Assembly (NCBI RefSeq): GCF_011516655.1
Contig: NZ_WOSV01000011.1
Location: 1-36,853, forward strand
DNA: 36,853 nt
Direction: 5' to 3'
From: Acetobacter thailandicus
GTDB taxonomy: Bacteria; Pseudomonadota; Alphaproteobacteria; Acetobacterales; Acetobacteraceae
Position 1 is the first letter of the stretch. Every line of letters starts with the position of its first letter. Below are positions 1 through 8,065 of the stretch, one piece after another. The translations under genes were made by a program, and so were the position numbers. The notes beneath the pieces were generated by a model that was given only the letters and a program-made list of their open reading frames with translations, did not search any database and was not told the origin of the DNA.

Positions 1-151
1 CGCCATTATTACCAAAAACAACGTTACCCTTCAGGGTCGCACCGTTCAGCGCTACAGACGACGTACCGGTTACAGTTGTTGTCTGACCGTCAGCACCAAT
101 AACCTTGCTGGCATCCGAAAATTCACTCAGAGATACAGTTGTGTTGCTCAT
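1..151 (-). CDS. Partial: N-terminus of a Thr/Gly-rich, probably surface beta-repeat protein
   Basis: An ATG at 151-149 opens a reading frame that runs off the left edge, giving 50 visible residues that begin MSNTTVSLSEFSDASKVIG. The visible part is rich in Thr, Ser, Val, Gly and Asn, has no hydrophobic signal segment, and reads like short beta-strand repeats (for example TVTGTSSVALNGATLKGNVVFG). Acetobacteraceae encode many long proteins that start this way (adhesin-like or Hint-domain beta-helix proteins), but assigning this fragment to one of those families is inference. The upstream region (152-600) is very AT-rich, unlike the rest of the window. The rest of the gene lies outside the window, so function and length are unknown. 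Confidence 0.6.
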   Translation of the reverse strand, partial: MSNTTVSLSEFSDASKVIGADGQTTTVTGTSSVALNGATLKGNVVFGNNG

Positions 152-790
152 TATATAAGACCACTCACTCACGTAATTGTCATAAACCGGACCACAACGG
201 TTCCGAACATCAAGACTTAACTGGTCCTCTATTTTGTTTAATTAAAAATGACAATAAGAATGTAAGTAATTTATGGTGATATTTTTGTAATATTATTCAT
301 CTTCAGTAATTATTTTTCTAAAAATTTAAATTAATTTTATGAAATAAATAAATAAGGCGTTCATAAATAACATTATAATTTTGTTTATATTGAATAAAAA
401 GACGACTATTTCTTGATTATATTGTGAATAATTAAGGTAAATATGATTTTTAATACTTAAATAATAAAAACATTAACAAACTAGACAACGAAAAAAGAAA
501 AACAATCCACTGAAAGAACAGAATTTCTTTCAAAAGAAAAAATAAATTATGTTAGAATTTCATTAATAATAACCTTAATAATTTATAAAAACATAGGGAA
601 CAAAACGGGAATATGTCGTCTGGGAAGATTTTTATGATCCGGGCAGACAGATCAGGAATCACCATCATGCTGGCAGGCGGGGCCCTCGATTCACGCATAC
701 GTGATCGTTTTATGCTGTATGTCACAGCATATCACCCGGCAGGCGTCGTCTTATAAGTTATGGAAGAAGGTGACTACACACAGAAAACAC
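152..790. other. Non-coding AT-rich region
   Basis: No convincing gene is seen. Bases 230-600 are strongly AT-rich with many A and T runs. From 600 the composition returns to normal. Two small inverted repeats lie near 691-731 and are listed separately. The region presumably carries the promoter of the truncated minus-strand gene at 1-151 and whatever lies downstream of the 806-1060 gene. The short plus-strand frames here have no ribosome-binding site and no recognisable sequence. Confidence 0.5.
691..731. repeat. Two adjacent inverted repeats
   Basis: TCACG (691-695) and CGTGA (700-704) are separated by 4 nt. TATGCTGT (711-718) and ACAGCATA (724-731) are separated by 5 nt. Each could be an operator-like dyad or a small RNA hairpin. 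No T-run follows either one, so they are not obvious terminators. Confidence 0.45.
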
Positions 791-806
791 ATAGCTCATC
801 TGCTAT
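791..806 (-). terminator. Weak stem-loop after the small membrane protein gene
   Basis: On the minus strand, ATAGC and GCTAT pair around a 6-nt loop and are followed by GTGTTTTCTG. The stem is short (5 bp) and partly overlaps the stop codon of the 806-1060 gene. It may be a weak terminator for the thyX transcript. Confidence 0.3.
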
Positions 807-1060
807 CAGCGAAAGCAAAAGCCCTGACCGCTTTCTGTCTGTGTGGAGTGACAGATATAAACACTCTTGTCTTTCTGGTCAGCGGGGCTGGCCCACCATA
901 AAATGCCCAGCACTCCGGCCAGAAATAAAGCAACCACCACAAAGGGGGTAAGGCTTGGCAATGATGAAGATGAAGGCGAAGTGATTTGATACACTTCGCC
1001 CTCTTCAAACGATTCTTTCTCTTCGAAAGACGCTTGTTTTAAATTTTCTTCTTCCTGCAC
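806..1060 (-). CDS. Small single-pass membrane protein downstream of thyX
   Basis: This is an 84-residue frame of unknown function. It starts at GTG (1060) behind a good Shine-Dalgarno sequence (AAAAGGA, 8 nt spacing). The first 28 residues are strongly acidic (MQEEENLKQASFEEKESFEEGE), followed by a Ser/Pro linker, one clear membrane helix at about residues 38-57 (TPFVVVALFLAGVLGILWWA) and a short tail containing two cysteines. It lies 30 nt after the thyX stop on the same strand, so it is probably cotranscribed with thyX. I do not recognise a family. The ribosome-binding site, single well-formed transmembrane helix and operon position argue that it is a real gene. The C-terminal tail after the helix could be less conserved. 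Confidence 0.6.
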   Translation of the reverse strand: MQEEENLKQASFEEKESFEEGEVYQITSPSSSSLPSLTPFVVVALFLAGVLGILWWASPADQKDKSVYICHSTQTESGQGFCFR

Positions 1061-1090
1061 CAGGAACGTCCTTTTATACAGTGCAGGTAA

Positions 1091-2005
1091 TTATGACTGC
1101 TCCCTGAGCACAGCCATCATCTCATCCCACTCCCGCCGGCTCAGACCAGAGTCCGCTACCTCAACGACCTCACCTGCAAGCATACGCCGCAACACTTTAA
1201 TCATGCTTGCTGAGAACGTAACCGCACCACGGCGATATTCTTCAAAAGCCTTCGCCGTCTGTGGCACCCATGCGTGCAGAACTTTCAACATTTCCTCGGC
1301 ATAAGCACGAATTTCATACTGAGCATGCGGGTCAAGACGCAGTGCCAGGAAGTGCATCAGATTATGCAGATCCACCTTCCAGTACCACTGCGTGTAAGTG
1401 TTCAGAGTCAGGTTAATCCGTGCCAGCTCACGAGCCAGGCCATAACCATTTTCAGCATCCAGCATGGTTTCATAGTGGCTGTATGTCTGCATCGCATCCT
1501 GTCGCAGAAGATTCAGCACCTCAGCGGCATCATCTCCGTTCAGTACTGAACCACGTCCCTGACGGTTCACTTCACTCTGTGCAGCCATATGCTCAGGTGC
1601 GGGCAGATAAAACTCACTATCAAGAATAGAATAGCGTGCAGAATACTCGTTTACACTGGCCATACGATGACGAATCCACTGTCTGGCAATGAATATCGGC
1701 AGTTTGACGTGAAATTTAATTTCACACATCTCGAAAGGAGAGGAATGACGATGGCGCATAAGATAACGGATCAGCCCGGCATCCTCTGACACTTTGCGCG
1801 TACCACGCCCGTAGGACACACGTGCGGCCTGCACAATGGCAGAATCATCACCCATATAATCAATCACACGAATAAAACCGTGATCCAGCACATTCTGAGG
1901 CGCATACAGCATAGCCTCAAGTGACGGCACTGTTGGCCGGCGCGTTGGCGTGGTTTCACTGGCATGAGCAGCGATTTCTGCACGCTGGGCATCAGTCAAG
2001 GACAT
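1091..2005 (-). CDS. thyX: Flavin-dependent thymidylate synthase ThyX
   Basis: ThyX makes dTMP from dUMP using methylene-tetrahydrofolate and NAD(P)H, with FAD as cofactor. The 304-residue protein carries the ThyX signature RHRxxSxNExSxR at about residues 112-124 ([13 protein letters not shown]). The frame stays open upstream to 2215, but the start at 2005 ([10 protein letters not shown]) is preferred because GGGGGGAG lies just upstream and because the extension is the antisense of tmRNA. Without that extension, the length fits the alphaproteobacterial family. No folate-dependent ThyA is seen in this window. The gene is divergent from ssrA, and a small membrane protein gene follows 30 nt downstream. 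Confidence 0.95.
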   Translation of the reverse strand: MSLTDAQRAEIAAHASETTPTRRPTVPSLEAMLYAPQNVLDHGFIRVIDYMGDDSAIVQAARVSYGRGTRKVSEDAGLIRYLMRHRHSSPFEMCEIKFHVKLPIFIARQWIRHRMASVNEYSARYSILDSEFYLPAPEHMAAQSEVNRQGRGSVLNGDDAAEVLNLLRQDAMQTYSHYETMLDAENGYGLARELARINLTLNTYTQWYWKVDLHNLMHFLALRLDPHAQYEIRAYAEEMLKVLHAWVPQTAKAFEEYRRGAVTFSASMIKVLRRMLAGEVVEVADSGLSRREWDEMMAVLREQS

Positions 2006-2084
2006 TGCGGCTCCCCCCGAAAAGCTCAAACAATCTGGTGCCTGACCTGTTACACCACCCACCTCTGTGATGCCAGACGTGATC

Positions 2085-2113
2085 TTGCAATTCGCCTCCC
2101 CTCTCTCTATATA
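2085..2113 (+). promoter_or_regulatory. Sigma-70-like promoter of ssrA
   Basis: TTGCAA (2085-2090) and TATATA (2108-2113) are separated by exactly 17 nt. The predicted transcription start is near 2119-2121, which matches where the tmRNA acceptor piece should begin. The element lies in the gap between the divergent thyX and ssrA genes. Confidence 0.7.
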
Positions 2114-2117
2114 CAGA

Positions 2118-2410
2118 GGTGCAGGAGGGTTCGACCCTTGGCTATGGCGATAAACGGAACGTGGAATAAGCGTAGTGGACCCGGGGGCAGTACCCGGCGT
2201 CTCCACCATATACACCGGGGCTTTGCGGCTCAGGCAGATGGGGACGAAACAGGCTCGACACGCGTGGTAAAGACCTTCCTTTTGCCCGGCATTGTACCGC
2301 CGTTATCGGGCTAAACTTACAAGTGCCAATGATAACACTGAGGTGCTCGCTGTTGCTGCATAAGCGATAAGCGCGGTTCGGGAGGGCACCGGGCAACAGA
2401 AGCCCTCCCA
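2118..2410 (+). ncRNA. ssrA: Permuted two-piece tmRNA (ssrA)
   Basis: tmRNA rescues stalled ribosomes and adds a degradation tag to the unfinished protein. The gene is circularly permuted, as known for alphaproteobacteria. The acceptor piece comes first and ends in CGTCTCC (2198-2204) plus ACCA (2205-2208). An intervening loop of about 31 nt follows, and then the coding piece starts with GGGGACG (2240-2246), which pairs with CGTCTCC to form the 7-bp acceptor stem with one G-U pair. The tag frame is 2325-2360 (GCC resume codon to GCA) with stop TAA at 2361-2363, encoding ANDNTEVLAVAA; with the charged alanine the tag is AANDNTEVLAVAA. A GC-rich stem, GGGAGGGC (2380-2387) with GCCCTCCC (2402-2409), closes the 3' side. 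The outer ends are approximate. The next gene, sspB, encodes the adaptor for this tag. Confidence 0.95.
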
Positions 2411-2781
2411 CTTCAGATGTCAGAGCGACAACCCCGACAAAAAACGACACATCCACAAGCTACTGCCACAAGTCTGAAGCGAAAATAAAATATGGAAAAA
2501 TATACGATATAGAAAAGAAATATCGCAATTATGTTCCTTACTGTATCGGATAACACATACTGGCTTGTGTTATGCTGAATCAGGCAAACACGGCTATTAC
2601 TGAAGTCCGTCAGCACAGCCTGTATTTCTGCCCTGCCGGCCATGACAAAAAAATATTAAATTTTATGCCCTCATTCTCACCTTGTCTTTGCCCGCGCGGC
2701 TGATCTCTGGCATATAAATGCCTCCATAATGACAAGCTCTGTTTTAGCAGCGCAAACCATCATGTTTAAAGGAGAGCCTTT
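2411..2781. other. ssrA-sspB intergenic region
   Basis: No gene is seen. The region holds a long-range complementary pair CTTCAGA (2411-2417) and TCTGAAG (about 2472-2479) that may close the 3' end of the ssrA transcript, a 24-bp inverted repeat (listed separately), and a possible sspB promoter with TATAAA at 2713-2718 and TTGCCC at 2688-2693. The promoter spacing is 19 nt, so it is a weak match. Minus-strand frames here are the antisense of tmRNA or sspB and are not genes. Confidence 0.4.
2550..2573. repeat. Inverted repeat, 8-bp arms
   Basis: ATAACACA (2550-2557) and TGTGTTAT (2566-2573) form perfect arms around an 8-nt spacer. There is no T-run after it on either strand, so an operator site or processing hairpin is more likely than a terminator. 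It lies between ssrA and sspB. Confidence 0.5.
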
Positions 2782-3312
2782 ATGACCGACGATTATGACA
2801 ACACCCAGGGGGGTGGGGGCTTCCCGTTTGACAGCGAGCTGCCTTATGAGACGTGGCTTGAAGAGGCACACCGTCAGGTCATGCTCAGCGCTTTTGAGCA
2901 TGTCAGCAAAAACGGTCTGCCGGGTGAGCATCATTTCTACCTGACTTTCCGCACCGATTTTCCAGGGGTCGATATCCCTTCGCGTCTGCGCGCGCAGTAC
3001 CCGCATGAAATGACAATTGTACTTCAACACCAGTTCTGGAATCTTAAAGTCAGCCGCGAAACCTCTGAGATCTCCGTTGACCTGACTTTTGGGGGCGTAA
3101 GCTCGACCCTGGTTATTCCGTTTAACGCGATCACAACGTTTGCTGACCCGGCGATTCACCTGTCTCTGCATTTCAGTGAAAAAGAGCCTGAAACTACAGC
3201 CGAAACACCAGATGAAACGCACACGGCAGAACAGCACACATCAGAAAGTGATGGCTCTTCCCAGGTGGTAAGCCTTGACGCTTTTCGTAAAAAAGGCCCA
3301 TCACCCGGTTAA
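2782..3312 (+). CDS. sspB: SspB, ClpXP adaptor for ssrA-tagged proteins (alpha type)
   Basis: SspB tethers ssrA-tagged substrates to ClpX and speeds their degradation by ClpXP. The 176-residue protein matches the alphaproteobacterial form. It has a core at about residues 20-130 containing GLPGEHHFYLTFRTDFPGVD and HEMTIVLQHQFW, an acidic Thr/Glu-rich linker at about 130-160, and a C-terminal ClpX-binding motif VVSLDAFRKK (162-171). The start ATG follows AAAGGAG, and that Shine-Dalgarno sequence can pair with CCTTT just before the ATG (2768-2772 with 2777-2781, loop AGAG), which may lower translation slightly. Its placement directly after ssrA joins the tag and its adaptor in one locus. The downstream fumarase gene is a common alphaproteobacterial neighbour. 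Confidence 0.9.
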   Translation: MTDDYDNTQGGGGFPFDSELPYETWLEEAHRQVMLSAFEHVSKNGLPGEHHFYLTFRTDFPGVDIPSRLRAQYPHEMTIVLQHQFWNLKVSRETSEISVDLTFGGVSSTLVIPFNAITTFADPAIHLSLHFSEKEPETTAETPDETHTAEQHTSESDGSSQVVSLDAFRKKGPSPG

Positions 3313-3357
3313 AGGCTCCCGGTTAAAAGGGGGCCACGGCCATGGAGATGATTTCAC

Positions 3358-5016
3358 ATGAACAGTCAGCCCCCCCGCCCGTCTGCGCCCCCTGCGTTCG
3401 CTTACTCTCCCCTCTTCCCCACCGGGGAAGATAAAACCCGTTACCGTAAGCTTGATATCGATGGCGTCAGCACTTCACACTGTGGCGGTAAAACAATCCT
3501 GCATGTTACCTCTGAAGCCCTGACAGAGCTGACAGCGCAGGCTTTTCATGAAGTAGCGCACTACCTGCGCCCAGCACATCTTGAAAAACTCGCTCTTATT
3601 CTCAAAGACCCCGAAGCTTCTGACAATGACCGCTTTGTGGCCCTCGACCTGCTGAAAAACGCCTGTATTGCAGCTGGCGGTGTACTGCCTATGTGCCAGG
3701 ATACCGGGACAGCGATCGTCTTTGGTAAAAAAGGACAACGCGTCTGGTGTGATGGCGACGAAGAAGTTGCTTTTTCCAAAGGCGTGTATGAAACCTACAC
3801 CCGCACAAACCTGCGTTATTCACAGATGGCGCCTCTCTCTATGTTTGAAGAGAAAAATACCGGCACCAATCTGCCTGTACAGTGCGATATTCTGGCAAAC
3901 CCTGCCACCTACCACGACGAGCAGTTTGACCTGATGTTCGTAGCAAAGGGTGGTGGCTCCGCCAACAAAACCTTCCTGTTTCAGGAAACGCGCGCCCTGC
4001 TCGGCTCTGAGCAGAAACTACTTGACTGGCTCGACACCAAAATTAAGACCCTGGGAACATCTGCCTGCCCGCCTTATCACCTTGCAATAGTCATTGGTGG
4101 TATGTCAGCTGAACAGACACTCAAAACAGTCAAACTGGCCTCAACGCACTGGTATGACGAACTGCCGACATCCGGAAGTATTGGCGGTCATGCCTTCCGT
4201 GACACTGAAATGGAAGAAAAAGTGCTTCAGCTCAGCCGCACACTGGGTATTGGTGCACAGTTTGGCGGCAAATATTTCTGCCACGATGTGAGAGTCATTC
4301 GCCTGCCACGCCATGGTGCTTCTCTGCCTGTTGGTATTGGTGTCTCCTGCTCTGCTGACCGTCAGGTTAAAGCACGCATTACGGCTGAAGGCTTCTTCCT
4401 TGAACAGCTCGAGCATGATCCCGCACGATTCCTGCCAGAAACGACAGACGAACATCTGGAGGGTGAGGCTGTTAAAATTAACCTCAGCAAACCCATGGAT
4501 GAAATTCGTAAAGAACTCTCAGGCTATCCGGTTAAAACACGTGTTGCTCTGACCGGCACGCTCATTGTCGCCCGTGACATTGCTCATGCCAAATTCAGAG
4601 AACGCCTCGAACGCGGGGAAGATCTGCCACAATATCTGAAAGATCACCCGGTTTATTATGCCGGACCAGCCAAAACACCAGCAGGCATGCCAACAGGATC
4701 TTTCGGTCCGACGACAGCCGGGCGTATGGATTCTTATGTTGATGAACTGCAGGCCCATGGCGGATCAATGATCATGCTGGCCAAAGGGAATCGTTCAAAA
4801 GCTGTGAAGGATGCCTGCCAGAAATATGGTGGCTTCTATCTTGGTTCTGTAGGTGGCCCTGCTGCCAGACTGGCTCAGGACTGTATTCGTAAAGTAGAAG
4901 TGCTCGAATACCCCGAACTGGGTATGGAAGCTGTGTGGAAAATTGAAGTTGAAGACTTCCCTGCCTTTATTGTTATTGACGACAAAGGGCATGATTTCTA
5001 CGCTGAGCTGAGTTAA
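3358..5016 (+). CDS. fumA: Fumarate hydratase class I (iron-sulfur)
   Basis: It interconverts fumarate and malate in the TCA cycle and needs an oxygen-sensitive 4Fe-4S cluster. The 552-residue length fits the single-chain class I enzymes, which have an N-terminal alpha domain and a C-terminal beta domain. Likely cluster ligands are Cys113 (MCQDTGT), Cys237 (SACPPYH) and Cys331 (VSCSADRQ), spaced as in the family. The C-terminal domain has [20 protein letters not shown] and an active-site-like [12 protein letters not shown] lies upstream of the ATG at 3358, and an upstream ATG at 3342 is out of frame. It follows sspB by 45 nt and may be cotranscribed with it. With acnA further along, the window contains two Fe-S-dependent TCA enzymes. 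Confidence 0.95.
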   Translation: MNSQPPRPSAPPAFAYSPLFPTGEDKTRYRKLDIDGVSTSHCGGKTILHVTSEALTELTAQAFHEVAHYLRPAHLEKLALILKDPEASDNDRFVALDLLKNACIAAGGVLPMCQDTGTAIVFGKKGQRVWCDGDEEVAFSKGVYETYTRTNLRYSQMAPLSMFEEKNTGTNLPVQCDILANPATYHDEQFDLMFVAKGGGSANKTFLFQETRALLGSEQKLLDWLDTKIKTLGTSACPPYHLAIVIGGMSAEQTLKTVKLASTHWYDELPTSGSIGGHAFRDTEMEEKVLQLSRTLGIGAQFGGKYFCHDVRVIRLPRHGASLPVGIGVSCSADRQVKARITAEGFFLEQLEHDPARFLPETTDEHLEGEAVKINLSKPMDEIRKELSGYPVKTRVALTGTLIVARDIAHAKFRERLERGEDLPQYLKDHPVYYAGPAKTPAGMPTGSFGPTTAGRMDSYVDELQAHGGSMIMLAKGNRSKAVKDACQKYGGFYLGSVGGPAARLAQDCIRKVEVLEYPELGMEAVWKIEVEDFPAFIVIDDKGHDFYAELS

Positions 5017-5020
5017 TCTT

Positions 5021-5055
5021 GCTGCACCCGCCTCCTGATCAGGGGGCGGGCCAGC
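5021..5055 (+). other. Large GC-rich stem-loop after the fumarase gene
   Basis: Nested arms GCTG/CAGC (5021-5024, 5052-5055), CCCGC/GCGGG (5027-5031, 5046-5050) and the palindrome CCTGATCAGG (5034-5043) form one long imperfect hairpin just after the fumarase stop. There is no T-run, so it is better read as a transcript-stabilising or attenuating structure than as an intrinsic terminator. Confidence 0.5.
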
Positions 5056-5075
5056 TCTGAGGAAGCAGCTATTCC

Positions 5076-5468
5076 ATGCGTTTTACTGTAGACCGGATGG
5101 ACCACGCAGTCCTGACCGTTAAAGACCTCGAAATCTCGGCCTCATGGTATCAGCGCGTTCTGGGTATGGACCGGGAAGAATACGGCAGAAACAACCGTAC
5201 TTCGCTTTGTTTTGGTGGCCAGAAGCTCAATTTACGCCCCTATGACGCAACTGGCTGGGACACGGCTGTTCACGCTCTGCCAGGCGGCAACGACCTGTGT
5301 TTTGTCACCGCTGTTACAAGCGAGGATATTGCCGACCATCTCAGGCAGTGTGGCGTGGCTATCGTTGAAGGCCCGGTCGCCCGGCTTGGTGCTCTTGGCC
5401 CCATCACCTCTGTCTACTGCCACGACCCTGATGAAAACCTGATAGAAATTGCGTCGTATCAAAGCTGA
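5076..5468 (+). CDS. VOC (glyoxalase/bleomycin-resistance fold) protein
   Basis: This 130-residue single-domain protein has the vicinal-oxygen-chelate fold. The N-terminal strand MDHAVLTVKDLEISASWYQRVLGM and the C-terminal strand VYCHDPDENLIEIAS are typical, with His10 and the late Glu as likely metal ligands. It resembles the GLOD5-like subgroup of small VOC proteins, whose substrates are unknown. Sequence alone does not distinguish glyoxalase I activity, dioxygenase activity or a resistance function. GAGGA about 12 nt upstream supports the ATG at 5076. The gene is in the same direction as the fumarase gene, 59 nt after it, with a stem-loop between. Confidence 0.8.
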   Translation: MRFTVDRMDHAVLTVKDLEISASWYQRVLGMDREEYGRNNRTSLCFGGQKLNLRPYDATGWDTAVHALPGGNDLCFVTAVTSEDIADHLRQCGVAIVEGPVARLGALGPITSVYCHDPDENLIEIASYQS

Positions 5469-5474
5469 AAGACT

Positions 5475-5492
5475 GCCGGACTACTGTCCGGC
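5475..5492. terminator. Stem-loop between convergent genes
   Basis: GCCGGAC (5475-5481) and GTCCGGC (5486-5492) pair around a 4-nt loop between the VOC gene (plus) and dadA (minus). The following plus-strand bases are only moderately T-rich. It probably serves as a bidirectional end signal. Confidence 0.6.
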
Positions 5493-5507
5493 AACTCTCT
5501 GCCTGCC

Positions 5508-6764
5508 TTATATTTTATAACGAAAAATATTCAGATCCTGACTCGGGATCTCAGTTTTGCGGCCGGATATAATATCAGCCAGCACCCGCGCCGACCCACA
5601 GGCCATTGTCCAGCCCAGCGTACCATGCCCTGTATTTAAAAACAGGTTTCTGAGCCCTGTTGTACCAATAACGGGTGTACCATCCGGCGTCATAGGACGA
5701 AGACCGCTCCAGAAAACCGCTTCGGAAACATCACAGCTCCCGGCGAACAAATCCGTCACAGAATGCTCAAGGGTTTCACGACGATGTTTGCGTAAACTGC
5801 GGCTGAAACCTGCCAGTTCAGCGGTGCCACCAACACGCACCCGACCCCCCAGGCGGGTAATGCCAATTTTAAATGTTTCATCCATAATAGTTGAAACAGG
5901 TGCCCGGGCTTCATCCTTAATATCTGCCGTAAGAGAATATCCCTTAACCGGGTAAACTGGCAGGTGAATATTAAGCGGGCGCAGCAAAGAGGGTGAAAAG
6001 CTGCCTAAAGCCAGCACATAAGCATCAGCTTTGATCACACCTCTGCTCGTCACGACTGACGTAATCTTTTCGCCTTCTTTAACCAGTCTTTCAATTCTCG
6101 TGTTATAAAGAAACTTCACACCAGCTTTTTCGGCCATAGCAGCAAGGCGTTGCGTAAACAGAAAAGCATCGCCTGTTTCATCAGTCGGCAAACGTAAACC
6201 ACCGACGATTTTATGAGCGGCGCTGGCAAGCCCTGGCTCAACCTGAACACACTGCGCACAGTCAAGCACCTCATAAGGTACTTCGTACTGTTTCAGCACA
6301 GCAATATCAGCGCCGGCAGAATCAAACTGCTTTTGCGTACGAAAAACCTGCAATGTACCCTGCTGACGGTCATCGTAGCGAATGCCGGTTTCATTGCGCA
6401 GATCCCGCATCACATCACGACTATATTCGGCCAGCCTGACCATGCGACCTTTATTGCGGTCATAGGCCACGCTCGTGCAGTTTTCGAGCATCTGCACCAG
6501 CCACCGCCACAAATGCGGGTCAGGCATTAGCCAGAATACAAACGGACGATATTTCATTAGTAGCCATTTTACAGCTTTGACAGGCACACCAGGGCCCGCC
6601 CATGGCGCTGAATAACCGGGCGACACCTGCCCTGCATTGGCGTAGCTGGTCTCCATTCCCACGCCAGGCTGACGGTCAATAACCGTTACCTCATGTCCTG
6701 CCTGCGCCAGATACCAGGCCGAAGTCACACCGACAACGCCGCCACCAAGAACAAAAACTTTCAT
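5508..6764 (-). CDS. dadA: D-amino acid dehydrogenase DadA
   Basis: DadA oxidatively deaminates D-amino acids, chiefly D-alanine to pyruvate and ammonia, passing electrons to the membrane quinone pool. The 418-residue protein has the N-terminal FAD-binding Rossmann motif [19 protein letters not shown], then Asp in VTVID. The C-terminal part contains [17 protein letters not shown] and [15 protein letters not shown], characteristic of DadA. The ATG at 6764 overlaps the last base of the alanine racemase stop codon (TGATG), which suggests translational coupling. The two genes form the L-alanine to pyruvate route through D-alanine. The divergent Lrp-type gene next to alr is the likely regulator. 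Confidence 0.93.
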   Translation of the reverse strand: MKVFVLGGGVVGVTSAWYLAQAGHEVTVIDRQPGVGMETSYANAGQVSPGYSAPWAGPGVPVKAVKWLLMKYRPFVFWLMPDPHLWRWLVQMLENCTSVAYDRNKGRMVRLAEYSRDVMRDLRNETGIRYDDRQQGTLQVFRTQKQFDSAGADIAVLKQYEVPYEVLDCAQCVQVEPGLASAAHKIVGGLRLPTDETGDAFLFTQRLAAMAEKAGVKFLYNTRIERLVKEGEKITSVVTSRGVIKADAYVLALGSFSPSLLRPLNIHLPVYPVKGYSLTADIKDEARAPVSTIMDETFKIGITRLGGRVRVGGTAELAGFSRSLRKHRRETLEHSVTDLFAGSCDVSEAVFWSGLRPMTPDGTPVIGTTGLRNLFLNTGHGTLGWTMACGSARVLADIISGRKTEIPSQDLNIFRYKI

Positions 6765-7933
6765 CAGACTGCCTCTGTTTCATAATTAGCGTCTTCAGTC
6801 GCGGAGTCGTGCTGATAAACGCGATGATATCTTCGACCCAGTGAGGTCAGCACTTCATAACCAATTGTGCCTTCTGCCCGGGCAACCTCATCTACACCAT
6901 GACGGGCATTCAGCAGGTCAACCAGCATATCAGGTTTAACCTCTGCTTCAGGCACGGCTGAAATATCAACCACCATCGAATCCATGGAAATGCGCCCAAG
7001 CACCGGCAGGCGCCATGTTTTGAACCAGGCACAGCCAGCCTGCGCACCCTGTCGCGCAAAACCATCGGCATATCCGGTCGCCAGTACAGCAACACGACAC
7101 GATTCTGTTGCCTGCCAGGTCAGACCATATCCCACTCTGTCACCAGGAGAGAGCTGACGAAGTTGCAGAACATGCGTTTGCAGACGCACAACCGGACGGA
7201 TCACATCCGGGCTCTGTTTATTGGGAGCAACTCCATATAATGCAGCCCCGGGCCTGACCAGATCACCATGAAAAGCCTCCCCCAAAAAAATACCCGAAGA
7301 CGCGGCCAGACTCAGCGGTGCAGGTGGAAGCATACGGGCACAGGATAAAAAACAATCCAGCTGCTGCTTATTTGCCGGGTCTTCCGGCGTGTCAGCACAG
7401 GCCAGGTGGCTCATAATGAGAGACAGCGAAATTCCATCAAGCAAAGAGGGGTCATGTGCAATTTTATGCACATCTGCCTGAGACAGCCCGAAGCGGGACA
7501 TGCCCGTATCAACCTGCAAAATCGCATCCTGTTTTTGGCCCAAACGCGCGGCCAGAGCTTTCAGCTGCCCGATCTGCTCCAGCGAATTCATTACCGGGCG
7601 CATACCGGCGGCAATACAGGCCTTAAGTGCCCCGGGCCGTGCACCGTGCAAAACTGAAATGCGAGCCTGCTCTGATAAAAATGGAGCAAGAGCAAGCCCT
7701 TCATCGACATGGGCAACAAAAAATTCCCGCGCGCCAGATCTGAGAAGAGCAGGAACAACCTTCTCTGCACCAAGCCCATAGGCATCTGCTTTAACCACCG
7801 CCGCACAGACAGCTTTTTTTGCCTTATGCGTCAAAAAACGATAGTTCGCAGCAAGGGCTGCAAGATCAACTGTCAGCACCGCACCTGCTCTGCTGGCAGG
7901 CCAGCGTACGTCTGAAGCTACGAGAGAAGGCAT
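6764..7933 (-). CDS. alr: Alanine racemase
   Basis: This PLP enzyme interconverts L- and D-alanine, for peptidoglycan synthesis and, with dadA, for alanine catabolism. It has the PLP-lysine motif [10 protein letters not shown] near residue 48, the C-terminal-domain tyrosine motif VGYGLTW, and ISMDSMVVD typical of the family. About 389 residues fits. Two ATG codons lie in tandem (7936 and 7933). AGGTGG sits 1 nt from the first and 4 nt from the second, so I chose the second, with either possible. Pairing with dadA gives the DadX role, but no other alr is visible here, so whether this is the sole racemase is unknown. Gene order (alr then dadA) is opposite to the E. coli dadAX operon. Confidence 0.93.
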   Translation of the reverse strand: MPSLVASDVRWPASRAGAVLTVDLAALAANYRFLTHKAKKAVCAAVVKADAYGLGAEKVVPALLRSGAREFFVAHVDEGLALAPFLSEQARISVLHGARPGALKACIAAGMRPVMNSLEQIGQLKALAARLGQKQDAILQVDTGMSRFGLSQADVHKIAHDPSLLDGISLSLIMSHLACADTPEDPANKQQLDCFLSCARMLPPAPLSLAASSGIFLGEAFHGDLVRPGAALYGVAPNKQSPDVIRPVVRLQTHVLQLRQLSPGDRVGYGLTWQATESCRVAVLATGYADGFARQGAQAGCAWFKTWRLPVLGRISMDSMVVDISAVPEAEVKPDMLVDLLNARHGVDEVARAEGTIGYEVLTSLGRRYHRVYQHDSATEDANYETEAV

Positions 7934-7936
7934 CAT

Positions 7937-8065
7937 GCCACCTATATTGTTTTTATCTTACAATTTTAGCAGAGAAACTACGATATATCCTGCGAATCTG
8001 ACGCAGAATAATGCAAATAATAACCTGTTTCTTACAGAATATACGAATAGTGTGGAAATACACTT
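7937..8065. promoter_or_regulatory. Divergent control region between alr-dadA and lrp-type gene
   Basis: This 129-bp gap contains an inverted repeat, CTGCG (7990-7994) and CGCAG (8002-8006) with a 7-nt spacer, embedded in AT-rich sequence. Lrp/AsnC regulators often bind such gaps and control both the divergent catabolic genes and themselves. The assignment as an operator is inference. Confidence 0.4.

Noticed and set aside
1274..1789. Several plus-strand frames opposite thyX
   Set aside because: Antisense to the ThyX signature region; no ribosome-binding site.
2142..2456. Minus-strand frame of 104 residues
   Set aside because: It lies opposite the tmRNA coding piece and is an artefact.
2677..3237. 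Minus-strand frame of 186 residues opposite sspB
   Set aside because: sspB on the plus strand matches its family throughout; the minus frame is its shadow.
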